A stretch of DNA of 64,000 bases, taken from assembly GCF_001905125.1 (NCBI RefSeq), contig NZ_LWLE01000037.1:372001-436000 (forward strand). The letters run 5' to 3'. Below, one piece after another: positions 24,533 to 32,379 of the stretch (positions within the stretch are counted from its first letter, which is position 1; each line of letters opens with the position of its first letter). The position numbers and the translations under genes are program-made. The notes below the pieces were generated by a model that was given only the letters and a program-made list of their open reading frames with translations, did no database searches and was not told the DNA's origin. The stretch is from Streptomyces sp. TSRI0281. Lineage in GTDB: Bacteria > Actinomycetota > Actinomycetes > Streptomycetales > Streptomycetaceae.

Positions 24533-25435
24533 TCAGCCACCCGCGTCCGTGGCGTCCGTGCTCCACGGCCCGAGGCCCAGGCCGGCCAGGAACGCCGAGG
24601 CGGCCGGGGTCGGGCGGAACCGGCTCCAGACGAGGCGCTCCACCCGCCCCGGAGCATCGCGCACCCGCAGCACCCGCACCCCCGGCACCTCATCGGCGAA
24701 CGCGGTGGGCAGGAGCGCCACCCCGAGCCCCTTGCGGACCAGCCGGGCGATGAAGTCGGCGCCCGTGACCTCGTAGGCGACGTCCCGGACGAGTCCCATC
24801 GCGGTGAACGCCTCCTCCGACTGCGCCCGCGCCGCCGTGCCGTCGGGGAAGTCGACGAACGTCTCCCGTGCCAGCCGCTCCAGATCCACCTCGTCCTCGT
24901 CCGCCAGCGGGTGATCGGCGGCCGTGATCGCGGCCAGTTCGCCCCGGGCCAGCTCATGGTCGCTGACGCCCTTGGGCCGGTAGTCCGGCAGGACCCCGAG
25001 GAAGGCCAGGTCGAGAGCGCCCGTCCGGACACCCTCCACCAGGTCCTTGCTCGCCCCGTCGCGCAGCACGATCCGCACCTTGGGATGGCGGCGGTGGAAC
25101 TCCCCCAGCGCACCCGGGACGTCGACCGCGGTGACCGTGGGAATGGCCCCGATCGCGAGACGCCCGCTGACCTCACCGGCCGCGGCGGCCACCTCGGCAC
25201 GGGCCCGCTCCGCCGCGTCCAGGGCCTGCCGGGCGGCGGGCAGGAACGCCTCCCCGGCCGCGGTGAGCCGCACATGGCGGCTGGACCGGTCGAAGAGCCG
25301 GGCGCCGAGCTCCTTCTCCAGCCGGGCGACCTGGTGGCTGAGTGCGGACTGGACGACCAGGCACTGTTTCGCGGCCCGGGTGAAGTTCCTCGTCTCCGCG
25401 ACCGCGACGACGTAGCGCATCTGCTGCAGTTCCAT
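24533..25435 (-). CDS. LysR-family transcriptional regulator
   Basis: This is a LysR-type regulator of 300 residues. The winged helix-turn-helix is at the N-terminus (MELQQMRYVVAVAETRNFTR, then CLVVQSALSHQVARLEKELG). A LysR substrate-binding domain follows, beginning near GRLAIGAIPTVTAVDVPG. The start is the ATG at 25435. Longer frames reach 25657 but run over the palindrome and lack family features. It is divergent from an MFS transporter gene with an 80-nt gap that holds a 27-bp palindrome beginning right next to the LysR start codon. The regulator very probably represses itself from there and controls the transporter. Confidence 0.93.
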   Translation of the reverse strand: MELQQMRYVVAVAETRNFTRAAKQCLVVQSALSHQVARLEKELGARLFDRSSRHVRLTAAGEAFLPAARQALDAAERARAEVAAAAGEVSGRLAIGAIPTVTAVDVPGALGEFHRRHPKVRIVLRDGASKDLVEGVRTGALDLAFLGVLPDYRPKGVSDHELARGELAAITAADHPLADEDEVDLERLARETFVDFPDGTAARAQSEEAFTAMGLVRDVAYEVTGADFIARLVRKGLGVALLPTAFADEVPGVRVLRVRDAPGRVERLVWSRFRPTPAASAFLAGLGLGPWSTDATDAGG

Positions 25436-25462
25436 CCAGCCATCGTGAATCACGATCGCTGG
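25436..25462. promoter_or_regulatory. 27-bp palindromic LysR operator
   Basis: CCAGC-C-ATCGTGA-A-TCACGAT-C-GCTGG is symmetrical across 27 bp except for one C/C pair and the central base. The core TCGTGAATCACGA fits the T-N11-A LysR motif. It abuts the LysR start codon and lies 53 nt upstream of the MFS ATG, the expected position for a site serving both promoters. Confidence 0.85.
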
Positions 25463-25515
25463 AATGAAAAACATGTGTTGGACTGATCGATGGGTACGGC
25501 GCGACGCTGGTGCGT

Positions 25516-26751
25516 ATGGCTCACTCCTCGCACACCACCCGCACACCGCACCAGGGCTCGGCGCTCCCCGCCGCCTCGTCGGCCTCCCTGGGACGCGGTC
25601 TGATCCTGTTGATGGCGCTGGCGGCCGGGCTGTCGGCGGCGGGCAACTACTTCGCACAGCCCCTCCTGGACCTGATCACCCAGGACCTGCACATCGGCGT
25701 CACCCTGGCCGGACTGATCGTGGCGGCCGCCCAGGCCGGCTACGCGCTGGGCCTGATCCTGCTGGTACCGCTCGGCGACATCACCGAGCGCAGACGACTG
25801 GCGGTGGGGCTGTTCGCCGCGACGGCGCTGTTCCTGCTGCTGACGGCCGCCGCCCCCTCCGGCCCGCTCCTCCTCGCGGGGACGGCCCTCGTCGCCCTCA
25901 CCTCGGTCGGCGCCCAGGTCGTCGTCCCCTTCGCGGCCACCCTGGCCGCCCCGGAGGCCCGGGGCCGGGTCGTCGGCGTCGTGATGTCCGGGGTGCTGCT
26001 CGGCGGCCTGGTGGGGCGCATGGCCGCGGGTGCCCTGTCCGAACTCGGCGGATGGCGGACCGTCTACTGGGTGAACGCCCTGCTCATGGCGGTCATGGCC
26101 GTTCTGCTCCACCGCAAGCTGCCCCGGCTGCCCGTGGCGAACGGTGCGGCGCCGACCACGTACGGCTCGCTGCTCCGCTCCACGCTCGCCCTGCTGCGCG
26201 AGGAACCCCTGCTGCGCTCACGGTCCGCCATCGGCGCCTTCTCCATGGCTTCGTACAGCGTGCAGCTGACCGCGCTGACCTTTCTGCTCACCCGGCAGCC
26301 CTACGACTGGACCGCGGCCGCCATCGGATTCTTCGGACTGCTGGGCGTCATCGGCGTGATGGGCATGAACTTCGCGGCCCGGCTGGGCGACCGCGGCCAT
26401 GTCCAGGCGGTGTCGGGCGCCGCGGGAATCCTCCTGACACTCGCCTGGCTGCCGCTGCTCGCGGGCGAGACCTCGCTGTGGTGGCTGGCGACCGGGGTGA
26501 TCGTGCTCAACATCGCCCAGCAGGCGGGCCTGAACAGCAGTCAGAACGTGATCTACGCGCTCCGCCCGGAGGCCCGCAACCGGATCAACTCCGCCTTCAT
26601 GACGCTGTTCTTCGTCGGCGGCGCGGTGGGCGCGTCCCTGGCCGCGGTGGTGTGGGCCGCTGCGGGCTGGTCGGGCGTGTGCGTCCTGGGCGCCTCGCTG
26701 GCCGCCATGAGCACGGCGCTGTGGGTACTGGAGCGGGTCCGGGCCCGTTGA
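25516..26751 (+). CDS. MFS transporter, probable drug or metabolite exporter
   Basis: This is a 12-helix major facilitator transporter of about 411 residues. The first helix GRGLILLMALAAGLSAAGNY is followed by LGLILLVPLGDITERRRLAV, the motif-A region in loop 2-3. EARGRVVGVVMSGVLLGGLV resembles motif C of drug/proton antiporters. The type is YnfM/Bcr-like. The substrate is unknown, but control by an adjacent LysR protein suggests inducible efflux or sugar/acid export. The ATG at 25516 (MAHSS) is used. A GTG at 25510 is equally possible. It converges with the BrkB-like gene, with a strong hairpin between them. Confidence 0.92.
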   Translation: MAHSSHTTRTPHQGSALPAASSASLGRGLILLMALAAGLSAAGNYFAQPLLDLITQDLHIGVTLAGLIVAAAQAGYALGLILLVPLGDITERRRLAVGLFAATALFLLLTAAAPSGPLLLAGTALVALTSVGAQVVVPFAATLAAPEARGRVVGVVMSGVLLGGLVGRMAAGALSELGGWRTVYWVNALLMAVMAVLLHRKLPRLPVANGAAPTTYGSLLRSTLALLREEPLLRSRSAIGAFSMASYSVQLTALTFLLTRQPYDWTAAAIGFFGLLGVIGVMGMNFAARLGDRGHVQAVSGAAGILLTLAWLPLLAGETSLWWLATGVIVLNIAQQAGLNSSQNVIYALRPEARNRINSAFMTLFFVGGAVGASLAAVVWAAAGWSGVCVLGASLAAMSTALWVLERVRAR

Positions 26752-26759
26752 GCGTTCCC

Positions 26760-26788
26760 GGCCCGGCCTCCCGCCCGGGGGCCGGGCC
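26760..26788. terminator. bidirectional stem-loop between convergent MFS and BrkB genes
   Basis: GGCCCGGCC (26760-26768) pairs with GGCCGGGCC (26780-26788), a perfect 9-bp GC stem with an 11-nt loop, located between the stop codons of two convergent genes. It can terminate on either strand. Confidence 0.7.
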
Positions 26789-26802
26789 CGGCGCCTGGCG
26801 CT

Positions 26803-27711
26803 TCAGTCCGAGGCGTCCGTGCCGGAGGCTTCGCGGGCGGGCCGGGCCAGTTCCACGTTGAACTGCGCCCCGGCCAGCAGGGCGAGATTGGTGAACCAGA
26901 CCCAGATCAGGAAGACGACCAGGCCCGCGAGCGAACCGTACAGCCGGCTGTAGCTGCCGATGTGGGTCGCGTACAGCGCGAATCCCGCCGAGGCGACGAG
27001 CCAGAGGAACGCGGCCAGGACGCCACCGGGCAGCCCCTGGCTCCTCCCCCGGGCCGATGGTGGACCGGTGCGGAAGAGGACCAGGATCAGACAGGCGACG
27101 AGGCAGAGCAGTACGGGCCATTTGAGGACCGCCCACAGGGTCTCGCCGGCATGGGCCAGCCCCATCCGGTGTCCGAGCCAGCGGGCCAGCGGCCCGGTGA
27201 GTACGAGAGCGAAGGCGCTGGCCATCAGCAGCACCAGAAGCCCGACGGCCGAAGCGACGATGATGTGGGCCTTGCGCAGCGCCGGCCGGGTGTCCTGGAC
27301 GTGGTGCATGGCGTGCAGCGCCCTGCGGAAGACGGCCAGGTAGCTGCACGCGGACCATACGGCGCTGACGGTCCCGGTCGCGACGAGCAGCCAGACGGCG
27401 GTGCGCTCGTGGGTGGCCGCCTCCAGTGGCTGGCGGAGCGCGGCCCCGGATTCCGCGGGCGCGAAGGCGGTGATGTCGGCGATCAGCGCGTTCGTGGCCC
27501 CGGGATTCGCCAGACCGATCACGGAGACGGTGACGAGCAGGGCCGGGAGCAGGGCGAGGATGGCGTAGTACGTCAGGGCGGCCGCCCAGTCGGAGATGTC
27601 GTCGTTCCACAGTGCGACGGGCGTGCGGCGCAGGGCGCTGAACCAGCGGCGCCGCACCCCGGTGGTGCGGGGCGTGCGTTCGACGGCGGGTGTGGCGGTC
27701 CGGCTGGACAA
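26803..27711 (-). CDS. YihY/BrkB-family membrane protein
   Basis: This is an integral membrane protein of the YihY/virulence factor BrkB family with six predicted helices. Recognisable segments are WNDDISDWAAALTYYAILAL, VSVIGLANPG, and LWAVLKWPVLLCLVACLILV, with the late segment YGSLAGLVVFLIWVWFTNLA. The biochemical function of the family is not settled. I choose the TTG at 27711 because GGAG lies 7 nt upstream and it gives 302 residues. Longer ATG starts (27798, 27903) add Arg/Pro-rich sequence unlike the family. It stands alone on the minus strand. Confidence 0.87.
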   Translation of the reverse strand: MSSRTATPAVERTPRTTGVRRRWFSALRRTPVALWNDDISDWAAALTYYAILALLPALLVTVSVIGLANPGATNALIADITAFAPAESGAALRQPLEAATHERTAVWLLVATGTVSAVWSACSYLAVFRRALHAMHHVQDTRPALRKAHIIVASAVGLLVLLMASAFALVLTGPLARWLGHRMGLAHAGETLWAVLKWPVLLCLVACLILVLFRTGPPSARGRSQGLPGGVLAAFLWLVASAGFALYATHIGSYSRLYGSLAGLVVFLIWVWFTNLALLAGAQFNVELARPAREASGTDASD

Positions 27712-27944
27712 GCTCGTACTCCGGGGGCGTGGGCAGGTGCGGCGGGCCGGGATCCTTCGCCCGTTCCTCGGACGCCCCCGGCTGCACCTTTCTCTCATGC
27801 CTCGTCCGGGCCGATGCACACCGGTCCCGTGGTCCGGCCTCCGTCGGTCGGTGAGGTCCGTCAGCCGCGGCCCCGCTTCCGGCGGTGGGCAGCGGCTGGT
27901 CATCGACCGCCGCAGCTCGCCGAGGCCGCCGCTCGCCGACGCCG

Positions 27945-28262
27945 TCAGTCGTTGACCGCCGTCAGCAGGACCACCGCGTCCGTCAGGGCCAGCAGGCCGT
28001 GCCGCTCCTGCGGGATCGGGTGCAGCGCCCCGGTGGTCAGCTCCACGTCGCCGGAGCCCGCCGTCAGCCGGACCGAGCCGCGCAGCACCTGGAGGGAGGC
28101 GGCGGGCGGCGCGTTGTGCTCGTCCAGCGCCGTCCCCGAGGTCAAGGCGATCACCGTCTGGCGCAGCGGAGGCTGCTGGAGCAGGAGGTGGGCGCTGCGC
28201 CCGTGCGCGGCGACGCGGGCGGCGGCCAGGTGCTCGTCGGCGAGGGCGTTGAGGTCATCCAT
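27945..28262 (-). CDS. small cupin-domain protein
   Basis: This is a single beta-barrel cupin of 105 residues. The two cupin motif regions can be followed through SGTALDEHNAPPAASLQVLR and GSVRLTAGSGDVELTTGALH, with PIPQERHGLLALTDAVVLL closing the barrel. Only some of the usual metal-binding histidines are present (His in DEHN and QERHG), so metal binding is uncertain. The role is unknown, with sensing of a small molecule and enzyme activity both possible. The ATG at 28262 (MDDLNAL) is used. A GTG at 28271 would add three residues. It lies alone between the BrkB-like and subtilase genes. Confidence 0.8.
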   Translation of the reverse strand: MDDLNALADEHLAAARVAAHGRSAHLLLQQPPLRQTVIALTSGTALDEHNAPPAASLQVLRGSVRLTAGSGDVELTTGALHPIPQERHGLLALTDAVVLLTAVND

Positions 28263-28371
28263 ACGCCCCACTGTGCCGCAGCCCCCGCTGCCCCGCGATC
28301 CTGCGGTACGCCGCCCGGGTCGGGATCCGACCCGGGCATCCGCCGCAGGACCCGCGGCGCGGACCGGACCG

Positions 28372-29571
28372 TCAGAGTCCGCCGGTGTACAGCAGCCGGT
28401 CGGGCGAGCCGGGACTCAGATAGGACAGGGCGTCCGGGGTCGACTCGTCGGCCAGCCGGCTCGCGAGGGTCGCGGGACTCGCCGCCGGGTCCGCCTCCCT
28501 GTGCAGGGCGGCGACACCGGCCACGTGCGGGCTGGCCATGGAGGTGCCGTCGAGGGCGACGGAGCCGCCGCCGAGCCTGGCGGAGACGATGCCCTGGCCG
28601 GGGGCGTACAGCGAGAGGCATGCGCCCCAGTTGCTGAACGAGGTCTGCCGGTCGAGGTTGTCGCTCGCTCCCACGGTGACCACGCGTTCGGCACCCGCCG
28701 GGGAGATGTCGCACGCGTCGATGTTGTCGTTGCCGGCCGCGACGACGGGCAGCACGCCCGCCTCCGCGACGGCGTTGATCCCGTCGTCGACGGCCTGCGA
28801 CTTCGCCCCGCCGAGCGAGGAGTTCAGCACGGCGGGACGGCCGGAGTTCCTGGCGTCCTCGACCACCCAGTCGAATCCGGCGAGGATCCCGGCCCAGGTG
28901 CCCCTGCCCTCGCAGTCGAGCACCCGCACATTGACGAGCGAGACGGACGTGGCCACGCCGTATGTCGCCCCGCCGACCGTGCCCGCCACATGGGTGCCGT
29001 GGCCGTTGCAGTCCTGACCGCCGCGGCCGTCGTCGATGGCGTCGAATCCGTTGACCACCCGCCCGCCGAACTCGCTGTGCCCGGCGTCGATCCCGGTGTC
29101 GACGACGTACACCGTCACGCCGTTGCCCGTGGCGGTCGTGATGAAGGACTGGTCCAGCGGCAGCTGTCGCTGGTCGATCCGGTCCTGCCCCCAGGACGCG
29201 GCCGCGGCCCGGGGGCCGGTGGTTTCCCTCTTCGACGCCGTGGGGACGACGGCGACCTCGCCGTTCTCCTCGACGGACCGGACGCCGGGGAAGGCCCGTA
29301 CCTGGTCGAGCTGCGTGGGAGTGAGCGTGGCGGCGAAGCCGCGCGCGACGCGTCCGTAGGTGTACATCGCGCGGAGCCCGAACTGCCGCAGGACGGTGTC
29401 CGGCGACACCTCGGGCCGAAGGGTGACGATGTACTGGTCGGGGACGGCGCGGGCGGACTGCCGCACCGCGACACCGCTCGATCCGGTGTCGGCCGTGGCC
29501 TGGGTGGTGGTGCCGATCAGGGGGACGATCAGCAGCAGAGCGGCTGGTGCCCAGCGGGCGCGCAGGCGCAT
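28372..29571 (-). CDS. secreted subtilisin-like (S8) serine protease
   Basis: This is an extracellular subtilase of 399 residues. A Sec signal (MRLRARWAPAALLLIVPLIG) is followed by an inhibitor I9 propeptide with VPDQYIVTLRPEVSPDTVLR. The catalytic domain has all three motifs: Asp in VYVVDTGIDAGHSEFGG, His in NGHGTHVAGTVGG and Ser in DGTSMASPHVAG. It is similar in plan to proteinase K-like enzymes of Streptomyces, with no extra C-terminal domain. The ATG at 29571 has GAGGAG just upstream. An earlier frame start at 29688 adds unlikely residues. It is the second secreted protease in this stretch. Confidence 0.95.
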   Translation of the reverse strand: MRLRARWAPAALLLIVPLIGTTTQATADTGSSGVAVRQSARAVPDQYIVTLRPEVSPDTVLRQFGLRAMYTYGRVARGFAATLTPTQLDQVRAFPGVRSVEENGEVAVVPTASKRETTGPRAAAASWGQDRIDQRQLPLDQSFITTATGNGVTVYVVDTGIDAGHSEFGGRVVNGFDAIDDGRGGQDCNGHGTHVAGTVGGATYGVATSVSLVNVRVLDCEGRGTWAGILAGFDWVVEDARNSGRPAVLNSSLGGAKSQAVDDGINAVAEAGVLPVVAAGNDNIDACDISPAGAERVVTVGASDNLDRQTSFSNWGACLSLYAPGQGIVSARLGGGSVALDGTSMASPHVAGVAALHREADPAASPATLASRLADESTPDALSYLSPGSPDRLLYTGGL

Positions 29572-29671
29572 ACGTTCTCCTCGGGGTGGGGGGATCGTGC
29601 GGGGAAGAGGCAGATCCGCGAAGTGCGAACACCAGTTCCTTCGTCCCCACCCCGGGGATGCCTTAGCGGGA

Positions 29672-30790
29672 TCAGCCGGACAGCGCAACGCTCTCGGTGA
29701 GCTCCCGGTCCGTACGGTCGCCGTGCTCCCGGACCTGTTCCCCGTGGACGGCCCAGCGGCCGACCGCCACCTCTGCCGTGATGCCGGGTCCGAATCCGGC
29801 GATCAGGCCCTGCGCGGATTCCGCCGGACAACCGTCCTCGAACAGCCTCGCGAGCGCGTCGAAGACGACCGAGCTGGCGATATTGCCTCGTTCGGTGAGC
29901 GTGGCCCTGCTGAAGCGGAACATCTCCGGCGGCAGGTTCAGGTAGTGGCAGAGGTCATCGAGAATGCGCGGACCGCCCGCGTGCACGATGAAGAAGTCCA
30001 TGGCCGGAACCGTCCAGCCATGCCGGTCGACCAGATCCTTGAGTACCGGTGCGAGCATCTCCATGGTGCCGGGCACCCGTTTGTCGAGCAGGAAGTGGAA
30101 TCCCGTGTCGCGTACCGCGTAGGAGATCCAGTCCTCGGTGTCGGGCACCAGATGGGAACCGTTGCGTTCCAGGTACATGCCGGTGCCGCCCTGCCCACGG
30201 ACCACGGCTGCCGAAACCGCGTCCCCGAACAGTCCGTTGGAGAGCAGCGAGCCGACCCCGATGTCGGTCGGCTGGTAGCAGAGCGAGCAGAACTCGCAGG
30301 ACACGATGAGCACATTGGCCCGCGGGTAGGCGAGACAGAAGTCGTGCGCCCGGTTGATGGCCGCGCCGCCCGCGGCGCAGCCGAGCTGGGCGATGGGGAG
30401 CTGCCGGGTCTCGGAGCGGAAGCCCATCGAGTTGATCAGCCATGCGGTCAGCGAGGGCATCATGAAGCCCGTGCAGGACACATAGACGATCAGGTCGACC
30501 TCCGCGGCCTCCAGTTCGGCGTTCGCCAGGGCCTGCCGGACGACTTCGGGGACACGGGCCTTCGCCTCCGCCTCGTACAGCTTGTTGCGCACCTCGAACC
30601 CGGGGTGCCTCAGGGTCTCCTCGATCGGCTGGACGAGGTGCCGGGTCTGCACTCCGGTGTTCTGGATGAGCCGCAGGACGAGGCCGCGCTGGGGGTGGTC
30701 GGCGTGTGTCTCCCGGGCCAGGTCCAGGGTCTGCTGCATCGTGATGACGTGTTCGGGCACAGCGATGGCCGGTCGGCACAGAGTCGCCAT
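29672..30790 (-). CDS. rppA: 1,3,6,8-tetrahydroxynaphthalene synthase (type III PKS)
   Basis: RppA condenses five malonyl-CoA units into 1,3,6,8-tetrahydroxynaphthalene, a precursor of HPQ-type melanin and of naphthoquinones. The protein is 372 residues, the same length as the known Streptomyces enzyme. The catalytic cysteine is Cys138 in AQLGCAAGGAAINRA. His and Asn of the triad lie in FFIVHAGGPRIL and LTERGNIASS. The C-terminal GFGPGITAE motif is present. It lies 34 nt downstream of a P450 gene on the same strand, the classical rppA-P450 pairing. Regulation probably comes from the shared promoter upstream of the P450. Confidence 0.96.
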   Translation of the reverse strand: MATLCRPAIAVPEHVITMQQTLDLARETHADHPQRGLVLRLIQNTGVQTRHLVQPIEETLRHPGFEVRNKLYEAEAKARVPEVVRQALANAELEAAEVDLIVYVSCTGFMMPSLTAWLINSMGFRSETRQLPIAQLGCAAGGAAINRAHDFCLAYPRANVLIVSCEFCSLCYQPTDIGVGSLLSNGLFGDAVSAAVVRGQGGTGMYLERNGSHLVPDTEDWISYAVRDTGFHFLLDKRVPGTMEMLAPVLKDLVDRHGWTVPAMDFFIVHAGGPRILDDLCHYLNLPPEMFRFSRATLTERGNIASSVVFDALARLFEDGCPAESAQGLIAGFGPGITAEVAVGRWAVHGEQVREHGDRTDRELTESVALSG

Positions 30791-30824
30791 GGGTTCTCCT
30801 CGTTCTCTGGAGCGGAGGCTCTCG

Positions 30825-32030
30825 TCACCACGTGACGGGCAGGGCGAGCGGATAACGCCAGATGGAGGTCGTGTTCCATTGGACGTCCTCGGGCGGTACG
30901 TCGAGGCTCAGGGCCGGGAAACGGGTCAGCAGCGACGAGAAGGCCACTTCCAGTTCCATCGTGGCGAGCGGCGCGCCCAGGCAGTGGTGCGCACCCCAGC
31001 CGAACGTCATGTGCGGGATGGACGGCCGGTCCGGGTCCAGCTCGTCGGGGCGTTCGAACTTCCTGGCGTCCCGGTTGGCCGTGAGATAGGAGACGTGGAC
31101 CACGTCACCGGCCCGGATGGCGACGCCGCTGAGCTCCACGTCCTCGGTGGCGATCCGCGGGATGCCGACGCCCTTGCGGAAGGGGATGTACCGCAGCAGC
31201 TCCTCCAGGGTCCGGGGCAGTTGCTCGGGGGCCGCCCGCAGCGATTCCAGGAGCGCGGGTTTGGTGAGCAGTGTGTAGGCGATATTGCCGAGTTGGTACG
31301 TCGTGGTGTCCTGGCCCGTGATGAGCAGCACCATGGCCATGACGGCCAGTTCGTTGTCGTCGAGCAGTTCGGCGCCGTCCCTGGCCGTGGCGAGCGTGCT
31401 GATGAGGTCCTCGCCGGGCGAGCGGCGCCGGTCGGCCGTCAGTTCGCTGAAGTAGGCACGCAGTTCGGCCTTGGCGCGTACCGCGGCGTCCTTGCCCGCG
31501 GCGCCGGTGTTCATCATGGTCAGGGCGTGGGCGCGGAGCCAGGGGCGGTCCGCTTCGGGGATGTCGAGCGCCTCGCAGATGGTGATCAGCGGCAGCGGAG
31601 CGGACACCCGGGCCACGAAGTCGGCCGGGGACCCGCTGTCCTCCATGTCCTGGAGCAGCTGGTCCACGATGCGCTGGGTCCGGTGGCGCATGTGCTCCAC
31701 GCGGCGGGGGGTGAAGCTCTTGGCCACCAGGCTCCGCAGGCGGCTGCTGTCGGGCGGGTCCATCAGGTTGATGGATTCCGCCTGGACGATGGGTTCCGGG
31801 GTCATCCGCGGAAAGTCGCGGCCCGTGACGGCGCTGCGGCTGAAGCGCCGGTCGGTGGTGACCGTCCGGACGTCCTCGTAGCGGGTGACGAGCCAGGCTT
31901 CGCCCTCTCCGTACGCCATACGGATGCGGGACACCGGCGCTTCGGTCAGCAGCTCCCGAAGCTGCGGGTCGAACTCCAGTTGCTGGGCATAGTCGAACGG
32001 ACAGCTGCGTACGGATTCCGTGTTCTCCAC
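30825..32030 (-). CDS. cytochrome P450, P450mel/CYP158-like
   Basis: This is a soluble class I P450 of 401 residues. The haem ligand is Cys350 in FGWGAHHCLGA, the ExxR motif falls in TLEELLRY, and the I-helix carries LLITGQDTTTYQ, which lacks the usual Ala-Gly pair but keeps Asp-Thr. In Streptomyces the partner of RppA polymerises or couples tetrahydroxynaphthalene or flaviolin into pigment, and the genomic pairing here supports that role. Electron-transfer partners are not encoded nearby. The start at 32030 (MENTESV) is consistent with family length. It is the first gene of the pigment operon, with a 349-nt divergent region upstream. Confidence 0.93.
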   Translation of the reverse strand: MENTESVRSCPFDYAQQLEFDPQLRELLTEAPVSRIRMAYGEGEAWLVTRYEDVRTVTTDRRFSRSAVTGRDFPRMTPEPIVQAESINLMDPPDSSRLRSLVAKSFTPRRVEHMRHRTQRIVDQLLQDMEDSGSPADFVARVSAPLPLITICEALDIPEADRPWLRAHALTMMNTGAAGKDAAVRAKAELRAYFSELTADRRRSPGEDLISTLATARDGAELLDDNELAVMAMVLLITGQDTTTYQLGNIAYTLLTKPALLESLRAAPEQLPRTLEELLRYIPFRKGVGIPRIATEDVELSGVAIRAGDVVHVSYLTANRDARKFERPDELDPDRPSIPHMTFGWGAHHCLGAPLATMELEVAFSSLLTRFPALSLDVPPEDVQWNTTSIWRYPLALPVTW

Positions 32031-32304
32031 CGAGGTTCTCCCAATGACCGGTTCGGGGAATTCAGGGCGTGCCGGCTCCGGGCCCGGAAACAGACCTCCC
32101 CTATCTCCCCCATAACGCAGCGGAACATGTCACCCACACTCCGTAGTCAACCGATCAGAGGGGGATCTGACGGAGCGACAGGGCTGATGGAGGGAGCTTG
32201 CCGCGCACACGGATGAATTTCCGCGCTCCGGCGCCACGGGCCGCGCGGGGCCATGCCGTTGCACGCCCGAGCAGTCATGAAAGGTTTCAGTCTCAACATG
32301 CCTA

Positions 32305-32353
32305 TTGACGTAGCACACCCACAACTCTAGCTTCACTGCCGTGAAACGATTCA
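32305..32353 (+). promoter_or_regulatory. sigma-70-type promoter with LacI-like operator for the rhamnosidase gene
   Basis: TTGACG (32305-32310) and TAGCTT (32328-32333) are 17 bp apart, a good vegetative -35/-10 pair. TGAAACGATTCA at 32342-32353 is a near-perfect palindrome with a central CG, typical of LacI-family operators, and it falls at the expected start of transcription, 27 nt before the GTG. The rest of 32031-32379 must hold the divergent P450 promoter, which I could not place. Confidence 0.7.
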
Positions 32354-32379
32354 TCATCGAGTCGTAACGGAGCCGCGTT

